This document shows positions 53,280-62,635 of a stretch of 64,000 nt of DNA, piece after piece. Source of the DNA: JBCBWG01 sp039039985 (GTDB lineage: Bacteria; Pseudomonadota; Alphaproteobacteria; Rhizobiales; Hyphomicrobiaceae); NCBI GenBank assembly GCA_039039985.1, contig JBCCOV010000001.1, positions 1 to 64,000 on the forward strand. Direction: 5' to 3'. A program made the position numbers and the translations under genes. Numbering within the stretch: position 1 is the stretch's first letter; each line of letters opens with the position of its first letter. The notes beneath the pieces are model-generated. The model did no database searches. It was given only the letters and a program-made list of their open reading frames with translations, and was not told the origin of the DNA.

Positions 53280-53924
53280 ATGGAAATGGTCGCTGTCTTC
53301 TTTTACATATTCTCCGGTCTTGCCGTCATATCCGCCCTGGGCGTGATCTTCGCGCGCAACCCGGTTCACGCGGTATTGTGCCTGATTGTGACGTTCTTCA
53401 ACGCTGCGGGCTTGTTCATCCTGCTTGGTGCCGAGTTTTTGGCGATGTTGTTGGTCATCGTCTACGTCGGCGCCGTGGCGGTGCTGTTCTTGTTCGTCGT
53501 CATGATGCTCGACGTCGACTTTGCGGAACTGCGAGCCGGGCTGATCAAGAATGCGCCACTTGGTGTCGGCGTGGGTGGCTTCGTCTTGGCGGCATTGATC
53601 TACGTGTTCGTTTGGTCTGGCGCGCAACCGGCCCCGCCAGGTGTCCCTGCCGCAAAGATCCCCGATCCGGCCGACGGCATATCAAACACCCAGGCGCTGG
53701 GAGAAATCCTGTATACGAAGTACATCTTCTTCTTCCAGGGCGCGGGTTTGGTTCTCTTGGTTGCCATGATCGGCGCCATCGTCTTGACGCTGCGCCAGAA
53801 AGAGGGCGTGAAGCGCCAGTCTATACCGGAACAGGTGGGGCGCCGGCCGGACCTCGCTGTGACCATGGTCAAGTTGGAGCCGGGGCAATCGATCGTTCCC
53901 TCCAAAGAGGAAGGGCCAAGCTAA
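53280..53924 (+). CDS. nuoJ: NADH-quinone oxidoreductase subunit J
   Basis: Membrane-arm subunit, 214 residues with five transmembrane segments. FARNPVHAVLCLIVTFFNAAGLF (in parts), AEFLAMLLVIVYVGAVAVLFLFVVMML (in parts) form the family core, including the pi-bulge helix region. The ATG at 53280 is 4 nt after the preceding stop. Its TAA shares one base with the ATG of the next small gene. Confidence 0.95.
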   Translation: MEMVAVFFYIFSGLAVISALGVIFARNPVHAVLCLIVTFFNAAGLFILLGAEFLAMLLVIVYVGAVAVLFLFVVMMLDVDFAELRAGLIKNAPLGVGVGGFVLAALIYVFVWSGAQPAPPGVPAAKIPDPADGISNTQALGEILYTKYIFFFQGAGLVLLVAMIGAIVLTLRQKEGVKRQSIPEQVGRRPDLAVTMVKLEPGQSIVPSKEEGPS

Positions 53925-54208
53925 TGGATATCATGCTGTTTTTCGGCATTGCCGTGTTTGGCCTGTCGATCGCGTTCTTTGACGGGTTGACGCGCGGACT
54001 GTCCGTGATCAACGGCGCGCTGCTTGTCCTGGCCTATCCATTCTTTGAGGCGCAGTACCTGGACGGATCGTTGCCCTGGACAATCGCCATTGCCGGACAA
54101 CCTGGCGTCGTGCGCGCCGAAGCGGTGATCGGGATTGCGTTGCTGTTGCTGGTCCCCTACGCCGTCGTCCGGCTGCTGTTCGCCATTGCGCGTCGCGGAG
54201 GCATCTGA
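53924..54208 (+). CDS. Small membrane protein between nuoJ and nuoK, unknown
   Basis: 94 residues. Its ATG overlaps the nuoJ stop by one base (TAATG), a sign of translational coupling. Hydrophobic segments lie at about 2-18, 27-42 and 65-88, with LPWTIAIAGQPGVVRAEA as a loop between. The C-terminus is basic (ARRGGI). No recognised family. nuoK follows 122 nt later with its own Shine-Dalgarno. It is the third unknown membrane protein inside the nuoH-nuoK stretch. Confidence 0.75.
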   Translation: MDIMLFFGIAVFGLSIAFFDGLTRGLSVINGALLVLAYPFFEAQYLDGSLPWTIAIAGQPGVVRAEAVIGIALLLLVPYAVVRLLFAIARRGGI

Positions 54209-54330
54209 CTGATGGGGCCAAATGCAGCCACGACAGCGCTCAGCATAATAGCGCAACGAGTGCGCAAGTCATGGGTCGCAAATCGATCGCGAAGTAGCAC
54301 CGGCGATCCGGAACGGGAGCAACGCGCCGC

Positions 54331-54639
54331 ATGACCATTGGCCTGGAACACTATCTCACGGTCGCGGGTATCCTCTTTACGATTGGGATGTTCGGCATCT
54401 TCCTCAATCGCAAGAACGTGATCGTCATCTTGATGTCGGTCGAATTGATGCTGCTCGCCGTCAATATCAATCTCGTTGCGTTCTCGGCATTCCTGGGTGA
54501 TCTCGTCGGCCAGGTCTTCGCGATGATGGTTCTCACCGTCGCAGCTGCGGAGGCGGCCATTGGCTTGGCCATTATCGTCGTATACTTCCGCAACCGTGGT
54601 TCGATTGCGGTTGAGGACGTCAATCTGATGAAAGGGTGA
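54331..54639 (+). CDS. nuoK: NADH-quinone oxidoreductase subunit K
   Basis: MnhC/MrpC-like membrane subunit, 102 residues with three transmembrane segments. MFGIFLNRKNVIVILMSVELMLLAVNINLVAFS (in parts) carries the conserved membrane glutamate in SVELM, and VAAAEAAIGLAIIV carries the second. These glutamates take part in proton translocation. GGGAG lies 15 nt upstream. Its stop overlaps the possible GTG start of nuoL. Confidence 0.96.
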   Translation: MTIGLEHYLTVAGILFTIGMFGIFLNRKNVIVILMSVELMLLAVNINLVAFSAFLGDLVGQVFAMMVLTVAAAEAAIGLAIIVVYFRNRGSIAVEDVNLMKG

Positions 54640-54647
54640 GCGGCGGC

Positions 54648-56600
54648 ATGATCTTTCAGGCCATCGTGTTTTTGCCGCTTGCCGGCGCGATTATCGCTGG
54701 GCTGTTCGGTCGGCTGATTGGAGACCGAGCGTCTGAGATCGTGACGTCGGCTTTCCTGGTCATTTCGGCCGTTCTGTCGTGGGTGGTTTTCGTCGATGTT
54801 GGCTTCGGCCAGCAGACGATCAAAGTCCCGCTGATGACCTGGATCCAATCCGGCGATCTCGAAGTCGCGTGGTCCCTCAGGATCGATACGCTCACGGCCG
54901 TGATGTTGGTCGTAGTGACGACCGTGTCATCGTTGGTGCACATCTATTCCATCGGGTACATGCAAGAGGATGATGCGCGCAGCCGCTTCTTCTCATACTT
55001 GTCGCTGTTCACCTTCGCCATGCTGATGTTGGTGACCAGCGATAACCTGCTGCAGATGTTTTTCGGCTGGGAAGGCGTCGGGCTCGCAAGTTATCTGCTG
55101 ATTGGTTTTTGGTTCAAGAAGCCTTCAGCGAACTCTGCTGCGATCAAAGCGTTTGTTGTGAACCGGGTCGGCGATTTTGGGTTTGCGCTCGGAATTTTCG
55201 GCGTTTTCGCGGTCTTTCAGTCGGTGCAGTTCGATGCCATTTTTGCCGCGGCGCCAACCATGGTCGACAAGACCATGGCCTTTGCCGGCTACGAAGTGGA
55301 CGTGCTGACACTGCTTTGCCTGTTGCTGTTTATGGGTGCAATGGGCAAGTCGGCTCAGTTTCTGCTGCACACGTGGCTGCCGGACGCCATGGAAGGGCCG
55401 ACCCCTGTTTCGGCGCTGATCCACGCGGCGACCATGGTGACAGCCGGGGTATTTCTGGTGGCGCGGATGTCGCCGCTTTACGAACTGGCACCAACGGCAC
55501 TGGCAGTCGTGACATTCGTCGGAGCCATCACGGCGATTTTCGCGGCAACCGTCGGTCTTGTCCAAAACGACATCAAGCGGGTCATTGCGTATTCTACCTG
55601 TTCGCAGCTCGGCTACATGTTCGTTGCCTGCGGGATTGGTGCGTATACGGCCGGCATCTTTCACCTTTTCACGCACGCCTTCTTCAAGGCGCTGCTGTTC
55701 CTCGGTGCCGGATCAGTCATCCACGCCATGCACCATGAGCAGGACATGCGGAACATGGGCGGACTGGCACCGAAAATCCGGATGACCTGGGTGATGATGC
55801 TGATTGGAACGCTGGCGTTGACCGGCGTCGGAATTCCGCATCTCGTCGGCTTTGCAGGCTTCTATTCCAAGGACGCCATCATCGAAGGCGCGTATGCGGC
55901 GCACACCCCCTATAACTATGCGTTCTGGGTATTGACCATTGCGGCGTTCATGACCGCCTTCTACTCATGGCGTCTGGTGTTCCTCACGTTCCACGGCGAG
56001 ACCCGTGCGGAGCCCGAAACCTACAAGCACGCGCACGAGAGTCCGTACGTCATGCTGGTGCCGCTGTTCGTGCTGGCTGTCGGCGCCGTGTTTGCAGGGC
56101 TGGCATTCAAGGGCGCATTCATCGGCGACAGCTACAAGACGTTCTGGAACGGCTCGATCTTTGAAGGTCCGTCAAATCACATCATTCACGATATGCACAA
56201 AGTCCCGGAGTGGGTCTACTGGGCGCCGTTCGTGGCGATGGCGTCGGGTACGGGCCTCGCTTACCTCTATTACATCGCCGCACCTTGGCTGCCTGGCGCG
56301 ACGGCCCGCGCCTTCAAGCCGATCTACCTGTTCTTCCTGAACAAATGGTACTTTGACGAACTGTACGATTGGCTGTTCGTTAAACCGGCGATGGCCATTG
56401 GGCGCATGTTCTGGAAAACCGGCGACGGGCGCATCATCGACGGGCTTGGCCCGGATGGCGTATCTGCGCGGATCCTTGATGTCACGGGGCGGGTGGTGCG
56501 TTTGCAGACCGGCTATGTCTATCACTACGCGTTCGCAATGCTGATCGGTCTCGCCTTGATCACAGCCTACGTCATGTTTGCCGGCGGAGGTTCGCAATGA
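54648..56600 (+). CDS. nuoL: NADH-quinone oxidoreductase subunit L
   Basis: Distal antiporter-like pump subunit, about 650 residues with about 16 transmembrane segments and the long lateral helix near the C-terminus. FFGWEGVGLASYLLIGFWF, MGKSAQFLLHTWLPDAMEGPTPVSALIHAATMV (in parts) and YSTCSQLGYMF are family motifs with the pump glutamate and lysines. I chose the ATG (MIFQAIVF); a GTG at 54636 overlapping the nuoK stop is an alternative. Its stop overlaps nuoM (ATGA). Confidence 0.96.
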   Translation: MIFQAIVFLPLAGAIIAGLFGRLIGDRASEIVTSAFLVISAVLSWVVFVDVGFGQQTIKVPLMTWIQSGDLEVAWSLRIDTLTAVMLVVVTTVSSLVHIYSIGYMQEDDARSRFFSYLSLFTFAMLMLVTSDNLLQMFFGWEGVGLASYLLIGFWFKKPSANSAAIKAFVVNRVGDFGFALGIFGVFAVFQSVQFDAIFAAAPTMVDKTMAFAGYEVDVLTLLCLLLFMGAMGKSAQFLLHTWLPDAMEGPTPVSALIHAATMVTAGVFLVARMSPLYELAPTALAVVTFVGAITAIFAATVGLVQNDIKRVIAYSTCSQLGYMFVACGIGAYTAGIFHLFTHAFFKALLFLGAGSVIHAMHHEQDMRNMGGLAPKIRMTWVMMLIGTLALTGVGIPHLVGFAGFYSKDAIIEGAYAAHTPYNYAFWVLTIAAFMTAFYSWRLVFLTFHGETRAEPETYKHAHESPYVMLVPLFVLAVGAVFAGLAFKGAFIGDSYKTFWNGSIFEGPSNHIIHDMHKVPEWVYWAPFVAMASGTGLAYLYYIAAPWLPGATARAFKPIYLFFLNKWYFDELYDWLFVKPAMAIGRMFWKTGDGRIIDGLGPDGVSARILDVTGRVVRLQTGYVYHYAFAMLIGLALITAYVMFAGGGSQ

Positions 56601-58111
56601 ACCTGAACGAGGCGCCGCTTCTCTCGATCATTACGTTTCTCCCGCTGGTCGGCGTGCTGTTCATTGCGTTCCTGCCTCGGGATGCAACCCGGAATGCGCG
56701 CTGGGGCGCGCTCTGGACGACGGTTGTCACGTTCGGCGTGTCGCTGGCGTTGTGGATCAACTTCGACCCGACAACCGCGGACTTCCAGTTTGTGGAGACG
56801 CGTCCGTGGTTCGGGCCGGTCCAGTACAAAATGGGCGTCGACGGCATCTCGATGCTGTTCGTCATTCTGACGACATTCCTGATGCCGCTCTGCATTCTTG
56901 CGAGCTGGGAGAGTATTCAGACCCGCGTCAAGGAGTACATGATCGCGTTTCTGGTGCTGGAAACCTTGATGATCGGCGTGTTCTGCGCGCTGGATCTGTT
57001 CCTGTTCTATCTGTTCTTCGAAGCCGGTCTGATCCCGATGTTCATCATCATCGGGGTCTGGGGCGGCCCGCGGCGGATCTACGCGAGCTTCAAGTTCTTT
57101 CTCTATACGCTGCTCGGCTCGGTGCTGATGCTGCTTGCGATGATGTACGTCTACTGGACGGCGGACACGACCGACATTGCGGCAATCATCGCGAAGACGG
57201 CCGACAACCCAAGACTGTTCTCGCTCGACGCCCAGTGGTGGCTGTGGCTCGCGTTCTTTGCATCGTTCGCCGTCAAGATGCCGATGTGGCCGGTTCACAC
57301 GTGGCTGCCGGACGCCCACGTGGAAGCGCCCACGGCTGGGTCCGTCGTGCTGGCTGCGATCCTGCTGAAAATGGGCGGCTATGGGTTCCTGCGCTTCTCG
57401 CTGCCGATGTTCCCGCTCGCAAGCCAGGAGTTGGCCCCGCTTGTCTTCGCGCTGTCCGTCGTGGCGATCATCTACACGTCGCTCGTCGCTCTCGCGCAGG
57501 AGGACGTCAAAAAGCTGATTGCCTATTCGTCGGTCGCCCATATGGGCTTTGTGACGATGGGCATATTCACGTTCACGCGCCAGGGTCTCGACGGTGCAAT
57601 TTTTCAGATGTTGAGCCACGGGTTGATTTCGGCTGCGCTCTTCCTGTGTGTCGGTGTCGTTTATGACCGCATGCGTACGCGCGAGATTTCGGCCTACGGC
57701 GGGCTTGCCAATCGCATGCCGATCTACGCCACGATCTTTATGATCTTCACGATGGCGAACGTCGGATTGCCGGGGACGTCTGGCTTTGTCGGCGAATTTC
57801 TGACGCTGCTTGGGGCCTTCAAGGCCAATACCTGGGTTGCGATTTTTGCGACCACCGGTGTGATCTTGTCGGCCGCCTATGCACTCTATTTGTATCGTCG
57901 GATGATTTTCGGTGAGCTCGAAAAGCCGAACTTGCGCGCCATTGCGGACATGACGCCGCGCGAGATCGCCGTGCTTGCGCCGCTTGTCATTCTGACGATC
58001 TTGTTCGGCATTTATCCCAGCCCCGTGTTTGACGTGACTGCGGCTTCGGTCAAAAACCTGGTGACGAACTACGAAGCCGCAATCCGCATAACCAGTGCAG
58101 CTGCAAATTAG
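56597..58111 (+). CDS. nuoM: NADH-quinone oxidoreductase subunit M
   Basis: Antiporter-like pump subunit, 504 residues with about 14 transmembrane segments. FLFYLFFEAGLIPMFIIIGVWGG holds the conserved Glu, KMPMWPVHTWLPDAHVEAPTAGSVVLAAILLKMGGYG (in parts) and YSSVAHMGFV are family motifs. It overlaps the nuoL stop by 4 nt, so translation is coupled. nuoN starts 21 nt later. Confidence 0.96.
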   Translation: MNLNEAPLLSIITFLPLVGVLFIAFLPRDATRNARWGALWTTVVTFGVSLALWINFDPTTADFQFVETRPWFGPVQYKMGVDGISMLFVILTTFLMPLCILASWESIQTRVKEYMIAFLVLETLMIGVFCALDLFLFYLFFEAGLIPMFIIIGVWGGPRRIYASFKFFLYTLLGSVLMLLAMMYVYWTADTTDIAAIIAKTADNPRLFSLDAQWWLWLAFFASFAVKMPMWPVHTWLPDAHVEAPTAGSVVLAAILLKMGGYGFLRFSLPMFPLASQELAPLVFALSVVAIIYTSLVALAQEDVKKLIAYSSVAHMGFVTMGIFTFTRQGLDGAIFQMLSHGLISAALFLCVGVVYDRMRTREISAYGGLANRMPIYATIFMIFTMANVGLPGTSGFVGEFLTLLGAFKANTWVAIFATTGVILSAAYALYLYRRMIFGELEKPNLRAIADMTPREIAVLAPLVILTILFGIYPSPVFDVTAASVKNLVTNYEAAIRITSAAAN

Positions 58112-58132
58112 AGTTCGGTCGAGGATACCATC

Positions 58133-59587
58133 ATGAGCGAACTCGCGGCATACGCACCTTTGCTTCCAGAGCTGATCATTGTCGTGTCGGCCATGGCTCT
58201 GCTTATGGTCGGCGTGTTTTCGCCGGAGAACGACGATACCGGCGAGAACGTCGGTTGGCTGGCCATCGTCGCGTTGATTGCTGCCGGTGTGGTGATCGTG
58301 AATTCGGGTAGCGAGCGCATCAGTCTGTTTGACGGCGCATTTGTCGTCGACGGGTTCGCTCAGTTCATGAAAATACTCGTCCTGGGCGGCGCCGCGGTGG
58401 CGCTTATACTGGCCTTTGACGAGTTTCGCAGGCTGGGCATCCTCAGGTTCGAGTATGCGGTTCTCGTCCTGCTCGCCACGGCGGGCATGATGATCATGAT
58501 TTCCGCTGGCGACCTGATCGCGCTTTATATCGGCTTGGAACTGCAGAGCTTGTCGTTGTACGTCGTCGCTGCGTTTCGTCGCGATAGCGTGCGTGCCAGT
58601 GAGGCCGGCCTGAAATACTTCGTACTCGGTGCACTGTCTTCCGGCATGTTGTTGTATGGCGCGTCGCTGATCTATGGCTTTACCGGCTCGACCTCCTTCG
58701 GGGTCATTGCCAACGCGGCCAAGGGCCCGGAGGCTGCCCAGAACCTTTGGCTCATATTCGGGCTCGTGTTCCTGCTCGCCGGTCTCGCATTCAAAGTCTC
58801 GGCGGTGCCATTTCACATGTGGACGCCGGACGTTTATGAAGGCTCGGCCACATCCGTTACAGCTTTCTTTGCCGCGGCTCCAAAGGTGGCGGCCATGGCC
58901 TTGTTCACGCGGGTCATGCTGGAGGCCTTTCCGGGCATCGGGCCACAGTGGCAGCAGATCGTTGTCTTTATCGCCATTGCCTCCATGTTGCTTGGCGCGT
59001 TCGCGGCAATTGGCCAGACGAACATCAAACGTCTGATGGCGTATTCCTCGATTGCCAACATCGGGTTTGCGCTCATCGGCTTGGCCGCCCACAGCCAGCA
59101 GGGCACGCAAGCTGTGCTGATCTACATGGGCATTTATCTTGTCATGACGCTTGGCACGTTTGCGTGCATTCTCGCGATGCGTCGTGGTGATGAGGCTGTT
59201 GAGACCATCGATGATCTGTCTGGACTGGCCGCGACAAATTTGCCGCTCGCGGTCGCCTTGATGATCCTGATGTTCTCGCTAGCCGGCATTCCACCGCTCG
59301 TGGGCTTTTTCGCCAAGTATTACGTTTTCCTCGCAGCGATTGAGGCAGAACACTACGCAGTTGCGATCATCGGCGTTCTGGCAAGTGTGGTTGGCGCGTT
59401 TTACTACCTCAACATCGTCGCGAAGATGTTCTTCGCGGAGCCGCGGGAAGCCTTTGAGCCCATCCCGAGGCGTACGTACGCCGTCATGAGCGTGGCAGCG
59501 ATGTTGATGGTGGTTGGAATCGTCGGTCTTGGCCCGTTTGTCGAGATCGCCGACGCAGCAGCGCAGACGTTTCGATACCCCGATTGA
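58133..59587 (+). CDS. nuoN: NADH-quinone oxidoreductase subunit N
   Basis: Antiporter-like pump subunit next to NuoK, 484 residues with about 14 transmembrane segments. LYIGLELQSLSLYVVAAFRRDS, FKVSAVPFHMWTPDVYEGSATSVTAFFA (in parts) and LMAYSSIANIGFALIG are the family motifs. Its TGA overlaps the birA ATG by one base. It ends the complex I set; all 14 subunit genes A to N are present. Confidence 0.96.
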   Translation: MSELAAYAPLLPELIIVVSAMALLMVGVFSPENDDTGENVGWLAIVALIAAGVVIVNSGSERISLFDGAFVVDGFAQFMKILVLGGAAVALILAFDEFRRLGILRFEYAVLVLLATAGMMIMISAGDLIALYIGLELQSLSLYVVAAFRRDSVRASEAGLKYFVLGALSSGMLLYGASLIYGFTGSTSFGVIANAAKGPEAAQNLWLIFGLVFLLAGLAFKVSAVPFHMWTPDVYEGSATSVTAFFAAAPKVAAMALFTRVMLEAFPGIGPQWQQIVVFIAIASMLLGAFAAIGQTNIKRLMAYSSIANIGFALIGLAAHSQQGTQAVLIYMGIYLVMTLGTFACILAMRRGDEAVETIDDLSGLAATNLPLAVALMILMFSLAGIPPLVGFFAKYYVFLAAIEAEHYAVAIIGVLASVVGAFYYLNIVAKMFFAEPREAFEPIPRRTYAVMSVAAMLMVVGIVGLGPFVEIADAAAQTFRYPD

Positions 59588-60366
59588 TGATTACATTTGC
59601 AACGGCGCCAGTCGTTCGCTTCGAGTCACTCGATTCAACAAGTGCCGAAGCAACTCGTCGCCTCGCTCAGGGAGAGCGCGGCCCGCTCTGGATTACGGCG
59701 CAGCAACAAACCGCAGGTTACGGACGGTCCGGCCGATCCTGGTCAACGCCCAAAGGCAATTTGGCAGCGACCCTGGTGTTTCAGCCGTCCTGCCCTGTCG
59801 GTGCTTCACATCAGCTGGCTTTGGTCACGGGTGTTGCAGTTCACGCCGGACTATCCCACATTTTTAAAGACTCGAATGTGGACGGCCCCAGCCCACAGCT
59901 GAAGTGGCCGAATGATGTGTTGATCGACGGAAGAAAGATTGTCGGCATTCTTATCGAAAGTACCACCTACGATGGCACCCCCGTGGTCTGCATCGGCATT
60001 GGCGTGAATGTCGGCGCGAACCCTGTGATCACGCAGCCCCGTGCGACAACGAGCCTGAGTGACTTGGGCGTCGACGTCTCGCCTGAGGATGTCCGCTTGT
60101 CCGTCGCCAGAGCATTGGACGACGCCGTTGCAACTTGGGCTGGCGGCGCTGGGTTTGATGTGATCCGCGCGCGTTGGCTAGAGCGCGCAGGACCCATTGG
60201 TGCGCCATTCTCTGTTCATGTCGGAGAAAGTACGGTCCATGGGCAATTTCATGGTCTGGATGACGACGGCGCCTTGCTGTTGTCGAACCACTCTGGTGAC
60301 ATTCAACGTTTTGCATACGGCGATGTCACGCTTGGCTGGCACCCGGAGACGAAGGAAACCGAATGA
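59587..60366 (+). CDS. birA: Biotin--[acetyl-CoA-carboxylase] ligase, monofunctional
   Basis: 259-residue enzyme that makes biotinyl-AMP and attaches biotin to the carrier protein of acetyl-CoA carboxylase. The biotin/ATP loop is GRSGR at 46-50 (GYGRSGRSW), followed by KWPNDV (106-111) and the catalytic lysine region GRKIVGILIES with K117. There is no N-terminal helix-turn-helix, so it cannot act as the biotin repressor seen in E. coli BirA. It starts within the nuoN stop and overlaps rnj by 4 nt, forming one transcript with both. Confidence 0.92.
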   Translation: MITFATAPVVRFESLDSTSAEATRRLAQGERGPLWITAQQQTAGYGRSGRSWSTPKGNLAATLVFQPSCPVGASHQLALVTGVAVHAGLSHIFKDSNVDGPSPQLKWPNDVLIDGRKIVGILIESTTYDGTPVVCIGIGVNVGANPVITQPRATTSLSDLGVDVSPEDVRLSVARALDDAVATWAGGAGFDVIRARWLERAGPIGAPFSVHVGESTVHGQFHGLDDDGALLLSNHSGDIQRFAYGDVTLGWHPETKETE

Positions 60367-62072
60367 CCGAGGAGCTATCCCAGGCGGGTGGAACGTCTAA
60401 TCAAGATGAGGTTGTGTTTCTCGCACTCGGCGGCCTCGGCGAAATCGGCATGAACGTCTACATGTACGGCCTCGGCCCGGCCGATGATCGGACGTGGCTT
60501 ATGGTCGACTTGGGGTTGACGTTCCCTGACGAGACGGAGCCGGGTGTCGACGTTATTCTGCCGGATCTAACGTTTGCGCAAACTGAGCGTAAGTCGCTCG
60601 CGGGCATCTTGATCACGCACGCGCATGAAGACCATATCGGCGCAGTTCTTGAGATGTGGCCGAAGCTACGGGTGCCACTTTATGCGACGCCGTTCACGGT
60701 GGGTATGCTCAAGGCGAAACTTGCGGAGTTTGGCAGTCGGAAAGCGCCTGATGTTCGCGAAGTGCCGATCGGCCATCGCTTCACGATCGGCGCTTTTGAC
60801 GTCGAGCTGATCTCGATGTCGCATTCCATTCCTGAGACCTCTGCCGTTGCGATTCGCACACCGCATGGCGTCGTTCTTCATAGTGCAGACTGGAAGTTGG
60901 ATCCGGACCCCTACGTGGGCACGCAAACCGACACGGCCAAACTTGCGGCACTTGGGAAAGAGGGCGTGACCGCCTTCATTTGCGATTCGACAAACGCGTT
61001 CCGCGACGGGCGATCGCCGTCGGAAGCGCGTGTCGCTGCGTCGCTTTCTGACATCATCAAAGATGCGCCGCGGCGGGTCGCCGTAACCACGTTCTCCTCC
61101 AACGTCGCGCGCATTCGCGCCATTGCAGATGCGGCACGCGCGTCCGGCCGGCGCCTGGTTGTCGCGGGGCGCGCGCTTCAGCGGGTTATCGGGGTCGCAA
61201 TCGACGTCGGCTATCTGCCGCCTGACTTCGACTATCTCGATCAGGATATGGCGAAAACCGTCCCGGCTGGCGAGGTTTTGATGCTGGTCACTGGCAGCCA
61301 GGGCGAGCTGCGCGCAGCGCTGGCCCGCATAGCGGACAATGAGCATCCCGAGATTTCGTTCGATCCCGGCGATACGGTGATCTATTCATCACGCACCATT
61401 CCGGGCAATGAAAAGAGTGTCCTGCGCGTCCAGAACAAATTGGCGGATCGGGGCGTGAAGGTTATCACGGACGCTGACAGTCTCGTTCACGTCACCGGCC
61501 ACCCCCGGCGAGACGAGCTTGCCGAAGTCTACGGTCTCCTGAAACCAAAGGCTGTAATCCCCATGCATGGCGAAGCGCGTCATCTGATGGAGAACGCGCG
61601 TCTGGCGGCTGGTGCCGGGGCAAAAAGCCTCGATACTGTCCGCAACGGTCAGATGGTGCGTTTGGCGCCCGGACCACTGGAGGTCGTGGATGAGGTGCCG
61701 ATCGGGCGCATGTATCGCGACGGTCGCCTGATCATTCCTGAAGGTGAAGGCTCGGTCCGAGAACGACGCAAGCTGTCAGCGGTCGGTATTGTTTTTGTCG
61801 CCGTGAGCATTGATCGTGCTGGAAATGTTGTTGCGGAACCGGACGCGACGCTCGATGGCGTGCCCTACGAAACGGCCGACGGAACATCTATGGATGAGCT
61901 GGTTCTCGATGCCATTGACGGCGTACTCGACAACGTCCCGCAACGCCGCCGACGTGATCCCGATGCATTGGCGGATACGGTGAAACGTACCGTTCGCGGC
62001 GTTGTTGACCAAGCCTGGGGCAAACGACCAATCGTCAAGGTGTTGGTCAACGTGGTGGAACGTGGCCGTTGA
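60363..62072 (+). CDS. rnj: Ribonuclease J
   Basis: Metallo-beta-lactamase/beta-CASP ribonuclease with endo- and 5'-exonuclease activity in RNA decay; 569 residues. The HxHxDH motif is at H86, H88, D90 and H91 (THAHEDHIG). Further metal ligands occur in SMSHSIPE and HSADWKLD. beta-CASP motifs include ICDSTNAF, TFSSNVARI and SSRTIPGNE, then PMHGEARHL. The first residues GGLGEIGMNVYMYG are typical. It overlaps birA by 4 nt. The presence of RNase J together with RNase R fits alphaproteobacteria. Confidence 0.95.
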   Translation: MTEELSQAGGTSNQDEVVFLALGGLGEIGMNVYMYGLGPADDRTWLMVDLGLTFPDETEPGVDVILPDLTFAQTERKSLAGILITHAHEDHIGAVLEMWPKLRVPLYATPFTVGMLKAKLAEFGSRKAPDVREVPIGHRFTIGAFDVELISMSHSIPETSAVAIRTPHGVVLHSADWKLDPDPYVGTQTDTAKLAALGKEGVTAFICDSTNAFRDGRSPSEARVAASLSDIIKDAPRRVAVTTFSSNVARIRAIADAARASGRRLVVAGRALQRVIGVAIDVGYLPPDFDYLDQDMAKTVPAGEVLMLVTGSQGELRAALARIADNEHPEISFDPGDTVIYSSRTIPGNEKSVLRVQNKLADRGVKVITDADSLVHVTGHPRRDELAEVYGLLKPKAVIPMHGEARHLMENARLAAGAGAKSLDTVRNGQMVRLAPGPLEVVDEVPIGRMYRDGRLIIPEGEGSVRERRKLSAVGIVFVAVSIDRAGNVVAEPDATLDGVPYETADGTSMDELVLDAIDGVLDNVPQRRRRDPDALADTVKRTVRGVVDQAWGKRPIVKVLVNVVERGR

Positions 62073-62147
62073 GGATGTCAGGCTGCGTCGGACGGCGCTT
62101 GGCGCACGTCCCATGCGATGAAATCACAGCCCGCGGAGAGCAAACGC

Positions 62148-62552
62148 ATGATCGGTCGATTGAATCACGTTGCCATTGCCGTCAGCGACCTTTCCGCGGC
62201 AACTGCCGTTTATCGCGATACGCTGGGCGCTGAGGTGACCGAGCCGGCGGCCCAACCCGAACACGGTGTGACGGTTGTCTTTATCAATCTTCCGAACACA
62301 AAGATTGAGCTGTTGGAACCGCTCGGCGCCGACTCGCCGATTGCCAAGTTCCTGGAGCGCAACCCCGGCGGCGGCATTCATCATGTCTGCTATGAGGTGG
62401 CGGACATTCTGGCGGCGCGCGACCAGTTGAAATCGGATGGTGCCCGCGTTCTCGGTGATGGAGAGCCCAAGATCGGGGCGCACGGCAAGCCCGTACTGTT
62501 TCTGCATCCCAAGGATTTCTGCGGGACCCTTGTTGAGCTTGAGCAGGTATAG
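62148..62552 (+). CDS. mce: Methylmalonyl-CoA epimerase
   Basis: VOC-superfamily enzyme that interconverts (R)- and (S)-methylmalonyl-CoA, linking propionyl-CoA to succinyl-CoA. 134 residues starting MIGRLNHVAIAVSDL; H7 is the first metal ligand. GGGIHHVCYEV supplies the second histidine region, and the C-terminal DFCGTLVELEQV carries the glutamate. GCGGAGAG precedes the ATG; an earlier ATG at 62118 would add 10 residues. Position after rnj is usual in Rhizobiales. Confidence 0.93.
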   Translation: MIGRLNHVAIAVSDLSAATAVYRDTLGAEVTEPAAQPEHGVTVVFINLPNTKIELLEPLGADSPIAKFLERNPGGGIHHVCYEVADILAARDQLKSDGARVLGDGEPKIGAHGKPVLFLHPKDFCGTLVELEQV

Positions 62553-62635
62553 GGCACGACAGGTCCTGAGAGATCTGAGATGATCTCTTGCACTTATCCT
62601 AGGTTTCGGTGGTTTTGCCCGGTGGAGGGCCCTTG

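Noticed and set aside
56567..59110. An open frame of 847 codons on the minus strand opposite nuoM and nuoN
   Set aside because: It is antisense to two confident complex I genes. The predicted product is Arg/Gln/His-rich low-complexity sequence with no domain. Long antisense frames arise from the codon bias of hydrophobic GC-rich genes.
60666..61346. A minus-strand frame of 226 codons inside rnj
   Set aside because: Antisense to the conserved RNase J catalytic domain, with no domain of its own.
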